A DNA stretch of 64,000 nt from the NCBI RefSeq assembly GCF_029227915.1, contig NC_079889.1, positions 7,256,001-7,320,000 of the forward strand, in the 5' to 3' direction. This stretch comes from Hydractinia symbiolongicarpus. Taxonomy: Eukaryota; Cnidaria; Hydrozoa; Anthoathecata; Hydractiniidae. Made by a program: the position numbers and the translations under genes. The number at the start of each line of letters is the position of its first letter. Position 1 is the first letter of the stretch. Below, piece by piece: positions 1 to 10,904 of this stretch. The notes below the pieces were generated by a model. The model was not told where the DNA came from. It made no database searches and saw only the letters and a program-made list of their open reading frames with translations.

Positions 1-1380
1 TAATTTGTATAAAATAGTACCCAATCTTGTGATAAGGCCAAGATTAGCTAGCTAACTAGCCATAAACATCTTTGATTTCAACAATTTCATCTTGAAAAAG
101 CCCACCAAAGTCTTAACTAAATATAAAAAAGAAGTATTAAGTGACTTAGCTACAAAACACGATGCAAAATGCAAAACTGTAGGACCAAACAATAGCTACT
201 CTTTACAGAAAAATACAAAACAGAAGAAAAAAGATTAAAAAAGATAACAATTAGCCATGTTTAAAGTTTTACAAGCTATAAAACAATTTCTTAAAACCAA
301 GGGTGATCTTATAGCAAAAAAATAATATTAAAATCCCTGCAAAATAAAGTAGTTTACTGTTTATCCCTTACCTCGTGCTCTGTTAAACTTTAGCTAGCTT
401 CAAAATTGCTAAGACACCGTTGTCTCGCTTATTCCAACATTTTCAAAAAATCCTGGATTAGGATTACGGGTTGCCGTAATTTTGCTGGGAAAAACCATAC
501 CTACCAAAACATTAAACGCCATCACTGTGACTTGCTTAGAAGTTTAGATAATTATTTAATTAGACAGAAAAGGGATCACACTACATCAAATCGGCGTGCA
601 CCACTTTGGCAACTTTTTCTCCTCTTTTTTAGCGCCTAAAGAAGACTTTAACTTAAAATTTAAGTAGTTTATAGTTTGCGAGACGATTGGTGCACGGTAC
701 CGGCCAATAGAACCATGTTTCCAGGCCCCCCACACCAATTTTCAAGTCCGTAGCTAGTTATACTACGCGTAGCCTAATTAAACTACATCACATCGCCTAA
801 CTAAACGACTCGCCTAATTAGGTCATGCCGCCTAATTAGGTGTTTACCCTAACTGCAATATTCGGTGATTCGGTTTGATATCATAACAATTGTTTTAGAG
901 GTGAAAAGTTTTGGTATTTTAAGTAAAGAAAGTGCAGAGCTAGACACATTTTAGAGTTTTAAGAGAAATGTAAGGAAGTATGAGTAAAGAAAGCCAAATG
1001 TCAATCATTGGGGATTCTTGCGGTCGGAATGTTCTCCTTCGCTGCTCTCCAATGGGGTACACAGTGGACTTTTCACGGTCAAACCTTCACAGTAGCAACC
1101 TTAATTAAACAGAATTTACAAGCAAAACGGCGTTAAAATGCCGCAAAATGGCAAAAATTAAGCAGTATCTAAAACATCTTAAAGATTTGACTAAAAAAAA
1201 AGAATTCCCTGAAAAATCCAGTATTGTAGTTATGAAGGTTTCACCACAAAAACATGATTACGGCTTTTGTACAGCATTTCATAATGTCTGCTTAACCTGA
1301 ATACTGGCCCGTGATTGGTTTTTAGCAGTGTTATGATGCGAATCCGACTGCAAGAATAACCGCAAATTAGGCCAAATTAG
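1..1380. other. Intergenic, no gene recognised
   Basis: AT-rich sequence with no reading frame that looks like protein. Around 770-850 the short palindromic motif CGCCTAATTAGG or close variants recurs several times. The small frame at 406-639 has no recognisable composition and is not supported. Confidence 0.5.
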
Positions 1381-1384
1381 GATA

Positions 1385-1585
1385 TAGCTTCATGGCTTCA
1401 ACTCTGCAACATCCAACAGCCCACACAGTGCGCTATCCCCTCAATTTCCCACACACGGCTCGTGGTAACCCGGGGCTATGGTAACATTTACTCGCCCTTG
1501 ATTCGCTGCCAAGGGAACTCGAACCCCTGGTCTTTCCCACAAAGTGCGAGAGTTATAACCACTAAGTCGCAGTGCTACGTCATTT
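1385..1585 (-). repeat. tRNA-derived SINE
   Basis: Read on the minus strand, the sequence begins with a degenerate tRNA head: an A-box-like TAGTGGTTAT stretch (about 1554-1566) followed by a B-box, GGTTCGAGTTCC (about 1514-1525). It does not close into a convincing acceptor stem, so it is not a functional tRNA gene. The body then carries a segment with 'accatagccccgggtt' and 'gggaaattg' that is shared with the second copy near 47.85-48.0 kb on the plus strand. The shared tRNA head and body make a dispersed Pol III-type SINE family the best reading. Confidence 0.65.
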
Positions 1586-1650
1586 CTTTTAAGTGTGTGA
1601 ACTTTGGAATATTTTGCTTTTTGCTAACAATTTAAATAACCGATTTATCT

Positions 1651-1703
1651 TACTGTGGAAAGTTTATCATTTCTTGAACATGATAGTTTAGTAGGCGACG
1701 TTT
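1651..1703 (+). repeat. PLE inverted repeat, left arm
   Basis: 53 bp that match 3570-3622 perfectly in reverse complement. On the minus strand, the inner flank carries a CCGATGA motif, a GGGA/TCCC stem and CAAACGTC. This resembles a decayed hammerhead ribozyme core (CUGAUGA, helix II, GAAAC, GUC), a motif known from PLE terminal repeats. Confidence 0.85.
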
Positions 1704-1860
1704 GGGGATATCCTTCTCCCATCATCGGGCAAAAATGATGTTGAGCATGTATTTATATAATTGCAGAGGATCGAAATTCATAAAAATTAACCAATCAGAA
1801 ACGAGCTAATAATTACAGTTAATTACGGTAATTAACATTTTCGGACCTAGATGTAGGCAA

Positions 1861-3480
1861 CTACTTCTTCTGTAGGGCTGGTAACCAAATCTCAGGAAGT
1901 TGATATGAGATGCTGTTTATGTGTTTGTTACGTGCTACACTGTTGATGGTTTCTTTAATCTTCCTGGCCGTTGTTCTGGATTCTCTGTCAATGATTTTCT
2001 TCTCATCCCAATTAAACTGATGACTTCTGCACCAGCTATGGTCCGCAATTTCGTTTTTCTTTACATCTCCGTTTCTCACTGCGCGCATATGTTCTTGTAC
2101 TCGTTGCTTAAACTTTCTTTTTTTCGCCTATGTACACTGCATCACAATCTTTACACGGGACTTCGTAAACAACATTGCATTGTTCTTCCAGTAACATAAC
2201 TAACTTTTTATTTTGTGTTCATGGAAGTCTTTAGATGAGATCTTTTGATTATGGCGAATATGTTGTCAACAAATCTTTTCCAAACCTTTGGACGTCTGTC
2301 TGATGTGACTAATGCTGTTGTCTCGTGTGCTTGCATGTATATTTCTGCGACTACTGATGATGCAGGGCCTCCCATGGCAACTCCGTCTGCTTGAGTGTAG
2401 AAGTTCTTGTTATACAGATACCATGTTTTGGTTAGAATAAGTTCGACCAAACGCAGAAAATCCGGCACTGTAATCTTCGTCTTTTCACCGAATGCAGCAT
2501 AGTTTTCGATGAGGTCTTTAATGATGTTTAGGGTGTCTTTTATGGGAACATTTGTGTAGAGTGATGTGACATCAAATGATACCATGCATTCGTCGTCTGC
2601 TATCTTTGTTCCTCTGATGTATTCCTTGAGTTTTTGCTGTGGTCACTTGCTGTAAATTTGCTTAGGATAGAAGCAACAAATTTTGATAGGTTGTAAAACG
2701 GTGTTCCGGTGCAAGAGACTATTGGTCGAATTGGATTTCCCTATTTATGAATTTTCGGTAGTCCCTAAAATCGCGGTGGTGGTCCGTCACAAGGTTTCAG
2801 TCGGTAATACTACTTATTGTCGATGTATTCTTTTCTCTTCAACTCCATTAAGATGTTCCTCGCTTCTTGTTTGATGACTTCTGTAGGATCTTTCTTGAGG
2901 AGTTTGTAAGGCCCGTTGTTGATGTGTTTGTTGCACTTGTCAATGTAGTCAGGTGTATTCATGATAACCCTTGTTCTCCCCTTGTCTGTCGGTAAGATTA
3001 TGATATCTTTGTCCTTCTTTAGATTCTTCAATGACAGCCTTTCAGATTTTTGCAAATTGTCCTTTGGTGTTTTGGTTTTCTATAGTGTGAGGCTTACTTT
3101 AGCTCTTACTGTGTCTGCCTCTTCTTTTGGTAGATCTTTAATTGCCTCTTCCACTTTTGCAACTATTTCTTTCTTTGGAATTGAAGCTGGTGTCATACAG
3201 AAATTCATTCCTTTTGATAGAAGGTTTGTTTCTTCTGTTGTGAGTTGTCTGTTGGAGAGATTGACAATCCATTTGCTCTTGTCTATACCCATTTGTGCAT
3301 CATCATTGAATCTGTCATTGATTTTGTTGAACTTTTTAAGGTGTCTGTCTTTAACCGATCTCATTTCTTTTTCATACACGCTATCGTGAATATTCTTAAC
3401 CTGTTTATATTGGTCGATGGAAAGATTGATTTGATGGTTTTGTCAAGATCAAGGATTTGGTGATGTAGGGTGTTACGTGA
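1861..3480 (-). pseudogene. PLE reverse transcriptase / GIY-YIG endonuclease, frameshifted
   Basis: Broken single polyprotein of a Penelope-like element, read from high to low coordinates. The N-terminal region (3080-about 3480) has the family stretch NLSNRQLTTEETNLLSKG. The next frame (2810-3055) has ILPTDKGRTRVIM. The RT palm (2208-2585) shows SFDVTSLYTNVPI, GVAMGGPASS and a catalytic motif degraded to FVDN where YVDD/FVDD is expected, so one catalytic Asp is lost. The GIY-YIG nuclease follows at about 2170-2100 with VPCKDCDAVYIGE, then a frameshift, then a C-terminal part at 1861-2088 with a conserved ADHSWCRSH segment. The element cannot encode an active enzyme. Confidence 0.88.
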
Positions 3481-3569
3481 TTTAGGTGGATTCTTTCTTG
3501 CAACAACTGGCGGCTTGCGCGCTGTAAGATTTTCTTACTTCTGTCACTCTTTAATCTGCAGGTAAATCG

Positions 3570-3622
3570 AAACGTCGCCTACTAAACTATCATGTTCAAG
3601 AAATGATAAACTTTCCACAGTA
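3570..3622 (-). repeat. PLE inverted repeat, right arm
   Basis: Perfect inverted copy of 1651-1703. The inner flank on the plus strand reads CTGTCACTC, a short stem and CGAAACGTC, again similar to a hammerhead core but with the CUGAUGA box altered. Confidence 0.85.
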
Positions 3623-3675
3623 GTATGAATACTGAACAGACAAACTGAAATAATATCTTCAATAACCGATTTATC

Positions 3676-4040
3676 GCTTAAGTAGGGTGTACTAGACACC
3701 TAATTAAGAGATGTAGATTATTTCTACTGTAAAAGCATATTTAAAAGTTTTTCCTGACTATACGATTATAAAAAGAAAAAAATATGAAACCATCTTGGAG
3801 ATGACCCCGTAACAAATGTGTATTTCATATCTGCAAACTTGTGTTGCAGGCTGACAATTTTATTTTGTTTCACAATTGCATGCTCCCATAATACAAAACA
3901 ACAGTTAAGAGAGAATGAGAGGAAAACTTTTGTAAACTAAAGTTACATATAATTTAAAGAAAAATGTTGAATTGAAATTTATTTACCCGTTGCCTCCATT
4001 GTGTAGAGCGTAAAATATATTAAGAAAATGTATTGATGAT
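3676..4040. other. Spacer, nothing recognised
   Basis: AT-rich, stop-dense on both strands; no repeat boundary or coding signal seen. Confidence 0.4.
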
Positions 4041-4433
4041 ATGAGAATGGTTAGGTGGATGTGTAACGCCAGTCTGAGAGATAGAAAGAGTTCAGATTAG
4101 CTAAAAAGCAGGCTAAGTATCCAAAGACTTAAGGATGTTATCCAGATAAGAACATTGAATTGGCTGGGGCACTTGGAATGAATGGAGAAGGATAATTGTG
4201 TAAAAAAGTGTTGAGACTTGATAGTTCCTGGGGCAAAGCACAGAGGCAGACCGAGAAAGACTTGTCAGGAGGTTATAAGGACAGACTTGATACGGCGGAA
4301 GTTGAGTTTAGATCTAACAGTCTAGATCAGATTGGAAGAGGGTCATTAATATACCCTGCCCAACCCATGCTAGCATGGAAAACGGACGTTAAGCCGAGAG
4401 ATGATAATGATATTGTATCGCGTTCTGTAAATT
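4041..4433 (+). pseudogene. LINE ORF2, 3'-terminal fragment
   Basis: Broken plus-strand frames encode the familiar C-terminal tail of a LINE pol protein: RMVRWMC, then SLRDRKSS, then LNWLGHLE, then RGRPRKT, and near the end HGKRTLSREM. These are the conserved 'RW-GHV' and 'GRPRK' segments downstream of the RT in several non-LTR clades. Several stops interrupt it and nothing upstream remains, as expected for a 5'-truncated LINE. It abuts the target duplication of the next transposon. Confidence 0.72.
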
Positions 4434-4437
4434 AACT

Positions 4438-4921
4438 CGCTACCTTAGTTCTAAAGGGGCCTAAGTCCTAAGTGCCTTAATTCTAAAAGGGCCTAAGTCC
4501 TGAGAGCCTTAATTCTAAAGGGGCCTAAGTCCATTTTCTTAATTTTGAGAAAACTGCGATTTAATTTTTTACTTGATTCTGAAGTCATTTTTAATATTTA
4601 GGTATGGAAGTAAAACTTTTCTGAAAGCCATGATTATGATTTTGTTTCTTGGATCAAAAGCTGTTATTGGCAAAGCAAATAAATCATGTGCCACCAAGTG
4701 AAAACAACAAAAAGGACTTAGGCCTCTTTAATGCTTACTAATTTTAAATTATAAGGACTTAGCACCATAATGAATGTTTTCACTAAAGGGGCCTAAGTCC
4801 ATACCTTCAAAATTCAATTTTGTGAAAAGGCCTAAGTCCGAAACATTTCTAAAAGCAGTCCAAACACGTTCTGAGTAGAAAAAAGGTCGAAAGGTATTAA
4901 ACATAAAAAAGGCCTAACTCC
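4438..4921 (+). repeat. Left terminal array of GGCCTAAGTCC motifs
   Basis: GGCCTAAGTCC occurs at 4458-4468, 4490-4500, 4522-4532, 4790-4800 and 4829-4839, with a variant at about 4910-4921 and inverted variants near 4713 and 4753. The first three are part of a short tandem repeat. Mirror-image copies occupy the right end, so they are probably transposase-binding sites. Confidence 0.85.
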
Positions 4922-4924
4922 ATG

Positions 4925-5890
4925 CTTTTCCTAAAGCCCTGAAGAGAACTAGAATAGAGTAACTGAATAGACTGATAAAAGTGCTGGTAGAAGTACATTT
5001 TATTTGAAGTATGAGCTAAATATTTTAAATATTCCTTGAATTTTACTATTAATATTTATTATACAGGAATTATTAGACTAGTAAATATTAATCAACAAGA
5101 ACAATATCAGCTATCAACAAGACTGGAACAGTGTTGAAGAAATATATAATAGAACTTTAATAAATTAGTTGTTATGTGCCTTTATGTCATTAGTCACTTA
5201 ATCAGGCATGCTTAGAGTTTTATAACATAGCCTTGACAGTGAGTGATATGTAACTAGTGTCACCAGTGTTTTTGAGACTAGATCGTATGACATTTAGCTA
5301 GGCAATGCAAGTTACTGCAGCCTAGAGGCTACTCTGAGGCAACTTGAGGCAATATTGTAATGTAATGTAAACCAAAATTGAAAAAAACTAAATGAAAATA
5401 AATTATTGAATCTACTGATAAGATACTTTTAGAGCAATCTCTGCAAGTCTTGAGTTATGAGTAGCTAAACTTTTTTGTAAAGTTAAAATTTAAAAATATT
5501 TACTTCACAGTAGTAGACTCTACGTTGTGAGTATTAAAAAAAATCATCAGAAATAGAAAATTGAAATCAGAAGGTGCAGCCCAAAAGGAGAGCTGATTAT
5601 TGTAAATGGTAAAGACCCCTTAAAAACTATTTTGATAAATAATTGTTTCTATGTTGTAAAATATGTGTGTATTCAGAATCAGCTAACAGTGCTCAATATG
5701 GTCAGTTGATTTAGTCTAAACTTAACAAAAAGAATAAATCAAACTACTGAAATACTTTAGAACTATTGACAAAACTGAATAATAAAAAGTGACTTGAGCA
5801 AAACAGAAAATATAAAGAATAAACAGATCATGAAAATAAAAACTGTTTTAAAAATAAGGAATGAAAAAAAATATGTTAAAATTAATTGCT
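4925..5890. other. Transposon interior, non-coding
   Basis: AT-rich segment between the left array and the stop codon of the transposase gene; no open frame of note. Confidence 0.5.
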
Positions 5891-5892
5891 AA

Positions 5893-7297
5893 CTAATGGA
5901 ATATAGTGCTTTTGAAGTTGTAGAAGTTGTTTGAATCCATTGAAATTACTTTATATGGATTTTTCCTTGCAGCTTTCTCAATCAGCGTGATCCATTGTGT
6001 AGGGTGATGGATGTTAACTCCTTTCTTTGCACGCTCAATAACGGAATGGACCGTATCATTAACATTTTGTTTGTGGCCTTTCTCTAAGTACACAAGGTTG
6101 ATGACAATACCCTTTTCGTTTGCTAAGATGGATAGCATTTGAACTATAAAACGGTTTTTATTTTGGCCTGCGCAATTGTCAGCAAAAAGATAGAGTGTTT
6201 TTACAGTGTCTTGTAATTCTTCAATAAACAATTTCAGGCAACTTGAAATTTCATTAGAGCCACGCTTTGCAATGTTCTGGTTCCACACAAAACAAAAGGT
6301 TTTTTGTGTCACCAAGTTTGTAACGGTTAGGTTATAAACGGAAAGTTTACGTTTATAAAAAAAATCGGAATGCTCACCAAATGGCACCTGCAATACCTTT
6401 TGAAGATCGAACGCAGCTACGTATATACTTTTATCCTTAGAGGCTTCTTCTTTGATATTGTTTTTAAATTGCCTAGCCTCGTTTTTATTTTTCAGGTGGA
6501 TATCATACTTCTCTTGCAATAAGGTCTTATCAACAGCATTTCGATATTCCACACAAACACTGCATTGATCCTTCTTGGGTTGATGGAACCCTAGATTAAA
6601 ATTTTCGTTGAAAATCTTACGATAATAATGTTCTTCCACTTTGCTAGTAGAGTTTTCTAGCTTGAAAAGCTGGTACATTTTAGATATGTTTAGGTTGCTG
6701 GCGAGATACTGCCTTTTTGTTCCTTCCCTACAGAAGTGGCTTTCCATAACTAGAAATTTCATGATGTGTCGTTTTACTGCATCAAGGGAATCTTCATTAT
6801 ATTTCACACGAGATTGTCCTTTTCCTCTTCTGTCTTCTGAGACAAGATTACCATCTTTTTTTTTAAAAAATAGCAGTACGTATGGTTTTGCGAGATACAC
6901 CAAATGTTGACAAAAACATTTGCTGACATACTTGTTGCACGTCTAAAAAGTACTTTATGGAATTGCTTCGATTTTCACCTACTTCTTTCCTTGGTCTGTG
7001 TCGAGATGGAGCCTCAATAATAATGGAATTCAAAAGAAATTGCCTCTGTTTATCAAGGTTACCCAGATTCCAATAGGAACGAAAGAAGTTTTCCCTCTGA
7101 TCCACTGATATTTTGTTACTACAATTCAGCCTACAGTTATGACAGGGCTCACCAATTGACCGTGTTTGTGTATTTGATTTCCTATTCATATAGGATTTGC
7201 ATGGACTGTAAGATTGGCCAAAGTTTCTCTTCTGCTTTTTCCTGTTTTTCTCCCAGTCTTCCTCATTTCTTTTTCTTTTTCTTATGGGTGTGTGCAA
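5893..7297 (-). pseudogene. Transposase-like protein of the array-ended transposon, frameshifted
   Basis: Two overlapping minus-strand frames form one protein. The N-terminal part (7297-6863) is rich in Lys/Arg and has a Cys pair region (EPCHNCRLNC) and a conserved QVCQQMFLSTFGVSRKTIRTA stretch. The C-terminal part (6903-5893) has PKKDQCSVC, then AAFDLQKVLQVP, LFADNCAGQNKN and GHKQNVNDTVHSVIERA. The spaced Asp, Asp and Glu suggest an RNase H-like DDE catalytic core; that is inferred from pattern, not tested. The frames are offset at a T6A9 run near 6853-6870, where one extra base would cause the shift. I recall similar multi-copy proteins in cnidarians and insects but cannot name the family reliably. 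Confidence 0.75.
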
Positions 7298-7372
7298 ATA
7301 CCATCAAAATGAATAGTTTGCTACATTCAGTTCTAAACTTCTGACAAGCATTATAAATGTCTTTGCCAAAAG

Positions 7373-7373
7373 T
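7373..7373 (-). other. Possible splice acceptor of transposase exon 3
   Basis: A TTCTAG acceptor on the minus strand opens a frame continuous with exon 2 that stays open until an A/G-rich tract near 7275. There it would need a 1-base shift to join the main transposase frame. Weak: other acceptors in the interval give immediate stops. Confidence 0.3.
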
Positions 7374-7395
7374 CTAGAATTTTCTACGAACTTAC

Positions 7396-7470
7396 CTTGA
7401 TTTACCAATGAGGAGTTTGAAGTGATATTACCTAGAAACACGTCATTAAAAACTGGTGAATCGTCAGCAT
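7396..7470 (-). CDS. Probable exon 2 of transposase gene
   Basis: A 75-bp open segment flanked by a TTTTCAG acceptor and a CAAG|GTAAGT donor on the minus strand. It enters and leaves in phase 1, matching the donor phase of the upstream exon at 7862. The encoded peptide is acidic and unremarkable. Confidence 0.5.
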
Positions 7471-7861
7471 CTGAAAATCAAGATTTTTTGCATACTATAA
7501 TTCCAACATAGAAAGCCCACTCCTCTAAGATCTAAACAATACAAACCAGTGTAGGAGGTTGAGTTAAAATAGGGATTATGTTGTCCAATTTAAATGTTTA
7601 GGTTTAATCAAAGAGGTTCAATATTATTTATAAAGGTCCAGAATGTAATCTTCTTTTTGCATGAATTTAAAACTAAATTACCAACCTTTCAGACTGACAG
7701 CATTGTGATCTTCACTTTGGTTTTAAAGGAAAATAAAATAGCTTCAAATAATATATTCCTCCCGACAATTACTATGAAAACATTACCTTTTTCGTAGAAA
7801 TTAATTTTGTTGATTCCTTTGGTCACTATTATACACATAATAGAATATTATTGTGACTTAC

Positions 7862-8129
7862 CCCAATGAACTAGATGTCGATTTTGATCTGTTATTGCCA
7901 GAATGTGTTCAAACTTAATGGTTGGTACTGATTCATCAATTAGGAATTTCACTCTAACTGACTTTTTGTGGACAGAGAGGATTCTCCCCTCAAGAAGTGA
8001 CTCTTCTTTGTGAACAAAAAAGCCACTATATTTATCAGCTGCTTCACTCTTGTCAAAATAGCCAGCCCTAACATGACACTTTTCTCCAACTTTATACTTT
8101 ACTTCAGAATACCAACTTCTGGTGCCCAT
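7862..8129 (-). CDS. Probable exon 1 of transposase gene
   Basis: Opens with ATG at 8129 and runs 89 codons to a strong donor, TTGGG|GTAAGT. The peptide begins MGTRSWYSEVKYKVGEKC and looks globular with mixed charge (segments VRAGYFDKSEAADKYSGFF and GRILSVHKKSVRVKF). No domain is recognised. Its position just inside the right array and the matching splice phase suggest it is the N-terminus of the transposon gene. It could instead be a separate accessory ORF. Confidence 0.5.
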
Positions 8130-8683
8130 TTTTACTTTTCTACTAACTAAAACAATATATTGTCTAACATGCTAACCACACTGGCTTGCTTACGAAACTA
8201 AAAAAACTTTTAAAGAAAAAAACTACAGAGGCAAAAAAAAAAAGTTCCCCCACATATTCACTCAAGTTTTACCAGTTTTAGCCAAATGCAATCATTTTTA
8301 AGCCCTCTAGCGGTTTTTTTAAGTTTTTTTTGGACAGACAGAATCATTCACCATCAATTCACCAGCTTAGAACAAACTTATAATCCTGGGTCTGTCTTGC
8401 AATGTAATGTTATGTCTTCTGAGCTTTTATTCTGGAGTCTTTATTTATTTATCCCCAGCTACTGTAATTGAAATATTTAGAAAGGAATAAAGATGCACCC
8501 ATTTGAATAAAGTAACCAAAAAGTTCTAATACAAACCAAAATATTCTTCTTCTAATAACCACATTTGAAAACACACTATGCAGGTTTTGTTGCTTTTCTT
8601 TTTTACCACCATTAAATCATTAATACACTATATTAAATTTTTTCATCTACTTACAACCAACCATAATGCTGGGCTGTTCTAAA

Positions 8684-9070
8684 TGGACTTAGGTCCTTTT
8701 TTTATTTAAATTGAATTTAATATGGACTTAGGCCCTTTCCCATGGACTTAGGCCTTTTTAAAACTGAAACATTTCATCCAGATGGACTTAGGCCCATATG
8801 CACTAAAATCTTAATGGACTTAGGCCTTTTTAAAATTAAATATGTTATTTATCAAAGGTTTGTGATCAATTTTCAAGACTTTGTAACCTCAAAACCCATA
8901 CTTCAGACACATCAAAAGAAAGCCAGTGATCCAGAGATTCAGAAAAATCAAAATTCTTAATTTTCATAAAAATGGACTTAGGCCCCTTTAGAATTGTTGG
9001 GGACCTGGACTTAGGCCCATTTAGAATTGGGGAGGACCTGGACTTAGGCCCCTTTAGAACTAAGGTAGCG
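8684..9070 (-). repeat. Right terminal array of GGACTTAGGCC motifs
   Basis: Inverted counterparts of the left array, at roughly 8684 (variant), 8722, 8744, 8783, 8815, 8971, 9007 and 9040. The last three sit in about 34-bp tandem units ending in the 31-bp terminal inverted repeat. Confidence 0.85.
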
Positions 9071-9074
9071 AACT

Positions 9075-9953
9075 GTCCCTTTGTTTCTTATGAGCTTTAA
9101 TCAGCATTGGATCATTAGTTTTTTCTGATTTTTTGCACACACATATATAGAAAACAATAGATCTTATTGGCTCTATAATGCCAGATTTGAGTGACAAATA
9201 AGGCAAAACTTATGATTGGATCACTGTTTTTTCTGATGTTTTGCCCATAGAACAATAGGCCCTTTAATGTAACAAAGTTTTGTTTTTGACAAAATTTAGC
9301 CCTGGCACTATTTATAATTTAAACTGTCCTTTTTAGATAAATTAAATTGTGAAATGAGTTAAATAATAAATCCATAGTTAATAAATAAGTTACAGGGGCC
9401 ATTTAAAAACAAAAACTTTACATATTATGTAGTTAGTGGTTAAAAGGCTATCCTCTGAAAATATTTGTTTTAAATAAATACGTTTTTTTTATAAGCAACT
9501 TGGTTGCTAAGGGCTCAACCCAGAAAATTGCCAAAAAACTCAACTGCTTAGGAACACCCAGCCCTGAACTTAGCCAAGCAACTTTTTTTAAAATCAGCTA
9601 GATGCACTGTACTGATCACTTACTTTTATCTCTGGAATAAACCCAGACAATGTGTTCCAGACGGCTAGTCAAAACAAAGAAAAAGAAGAAAAAAGTATGT
9701 ATTAGAAAAAAAGAAATACAGTCGCCACACAAAATAAGAATACAGATACATGCAACTTTTAAAATGAAAAAGGCGTGACAATTTATAAAAAATTCAGGGA
9801 GTGATAGTGTTGCGTGATCGCGTGCTTCCCTTCTTTTTCCAGGCCGATTTTTCCTTGCCAACCTACTAAGTAACTTTAGCCCTGAATTTCTAAAATTCCA
9901 TAGCAACCCCAGCCCTGAACCAAAAAGTGTGTTTGCTTACAAAAAAAAATGTG
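9075..9953. other. Intergenic, nothing recognised
   Basis: AT-rich DNA. The frame 9616-9906 on the minus strand has low-complexity hydrophobic composition and no gene-like features. Confidence 0.4.
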
Positions 9954-10904
9954 TAACTAAATCCAGGTCGTCCATTGAGGTTTTGCTTATTAAAGTCATC
10001 ATAATCAGCTGTTCAGAAACTGTTGGGTTGACCCAGCTTTAGGAAATGGATACTTTTAGTTTCAGGTTGTCTAGTTGTTCATTGAGGAAAATAATTACCT
10101 GCATTTTTCAGTTGCATCACTTGCATTACAAAGTTCAAATGAAATTGGAATACCATGTTCTTATTTGGTTTGAAAAAGGGTGGCAAGAAACTGATCATGA
10201 ATATAGCCATGCATCCTCTGACATACATTTTGAAGATTTTTTAAAAAGTTGTGTGTATGAGGTCACCAAAATTTCTGCATGCTTTAAAATTTCATCAACC
10301 ATTCTTATAACTTCAGACAGAATCATCTTTTTAAAAGTATACATGGTTTTTGTATGTAAGCTCCTCTGCGTATGACAGCTTATGCCAAAAGATTATGCAA
10401 AGCACATATGAAAAAATGAAATAAGAAGAATGACCTATATTTTTTAAAAAAAATTTAGATAGGAATATATTTCTTTAGAAACATTATTTGAAATTTTTTT
10501 TCGTAATTTTTATTTGTGTGTATTAAAAAAAAAAAGAATTTTTGTTGAAGATAAATAAAAATGAAATAGAAGCACCAAGCAGCTGCTTGTATTTAATAGT
10601 TGTATTGTCATCATTTGCGATTTCACATTTGCCTGTTTTCTTCTCTATCGTGTCAAATTTTTTACCTTGTCATCGCCGTAAAACATCATAGCCATAAAAC
10701 AGTGAATTCTTGGATGGATAATTGGTAGGCTAGATAATCGATGCATGCCAGAAGTTATCAATTAAAAAATTAATGTTATCACAATATTTAACCTGAAACT
10801 AAAAGTAGCCATTTCCTAAAGCTGGGTCAACCCAACAGTTTCTGAACAGATGATTATGATGACTTTAATAAGCGAAACCTCAATGGACGACCTGGATTTA
10901 GTTA
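9954..10904. mobile_element. Foldback/MITE-like element with 115-bp inverted repeats
   Basis: 9954-10068 and 10790-10904 are near-identical inverted copies (outer end TAACTAAATCC; inner end AACCTGAAACT) around a 720-bp core. The core has a single frame (10046-10375) with no recognisable domain. No convincing target duplication was found. Most likely a non-autonomous DNA element. Confidence 0.8.

Larger units (their letters stand above)
1635..3675 (-). mobile_element. Penelope-like retroelement (PLE), decayed, with TSD
   Basis: A retroelement carrying an RT and a GIY-YIG endonuclease on the minus strand (1861 to about 3480). It is bounded by perfect 53-bp inverted repeats at 1651-1703 and 3570-3622. 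Outside these, the 15-bp sequence AATAACCGATTTATC occurs identically at 1635-1649 and 3661-3675, a good target-site duplication. Inverted repeat structures (pLTR-like ends) are characteristic of Penelope-like elements. The short length (about 2.0 kb) and several frameshifts show a non-autonomous, decaying copy. Confidence 0.88.
4438..9070. mobile_element. DNA transposon with terminal repeat arrays, 4.6 kb
   Basis: The ends 4438-4468 and 9040-9070 are perfect 31-bp inverted repeats starting CGCTACCTTAG. The tetranucleotide AACT flanks both ends (4434-4437 and 9071-9074), a probable 4-bp target duplication. Each end holds about three tandem 30-34-bp units, each containing GGCCTAAGTCC, and further copies lie farther inside. 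A multi-exon transposase-like gene is read on the minus strand inside (5893-8129). I could not assign a superfamily: a 4-bp duplication is compatible with several (for example Chapaev, Academ or Ginger), but the end sequence matches none I recall with confidence. Confidence 0.85.

Noticed and set aside
406-639. 77-aa frame (+)
   Set aside because: No conserved features, random composition, no splice or start context.
1488-1570. Possible tRNA gene
   Set aside because: B-box is good but the acceptor stem does not pair and the anticodon arm is poor; better explained as a SINE head.
1921-3463. Plus-strand frames opposite the Penelope-like gene
   Set aside because: They are antisense shadows of the minus-strand RT/endonuclease frames.
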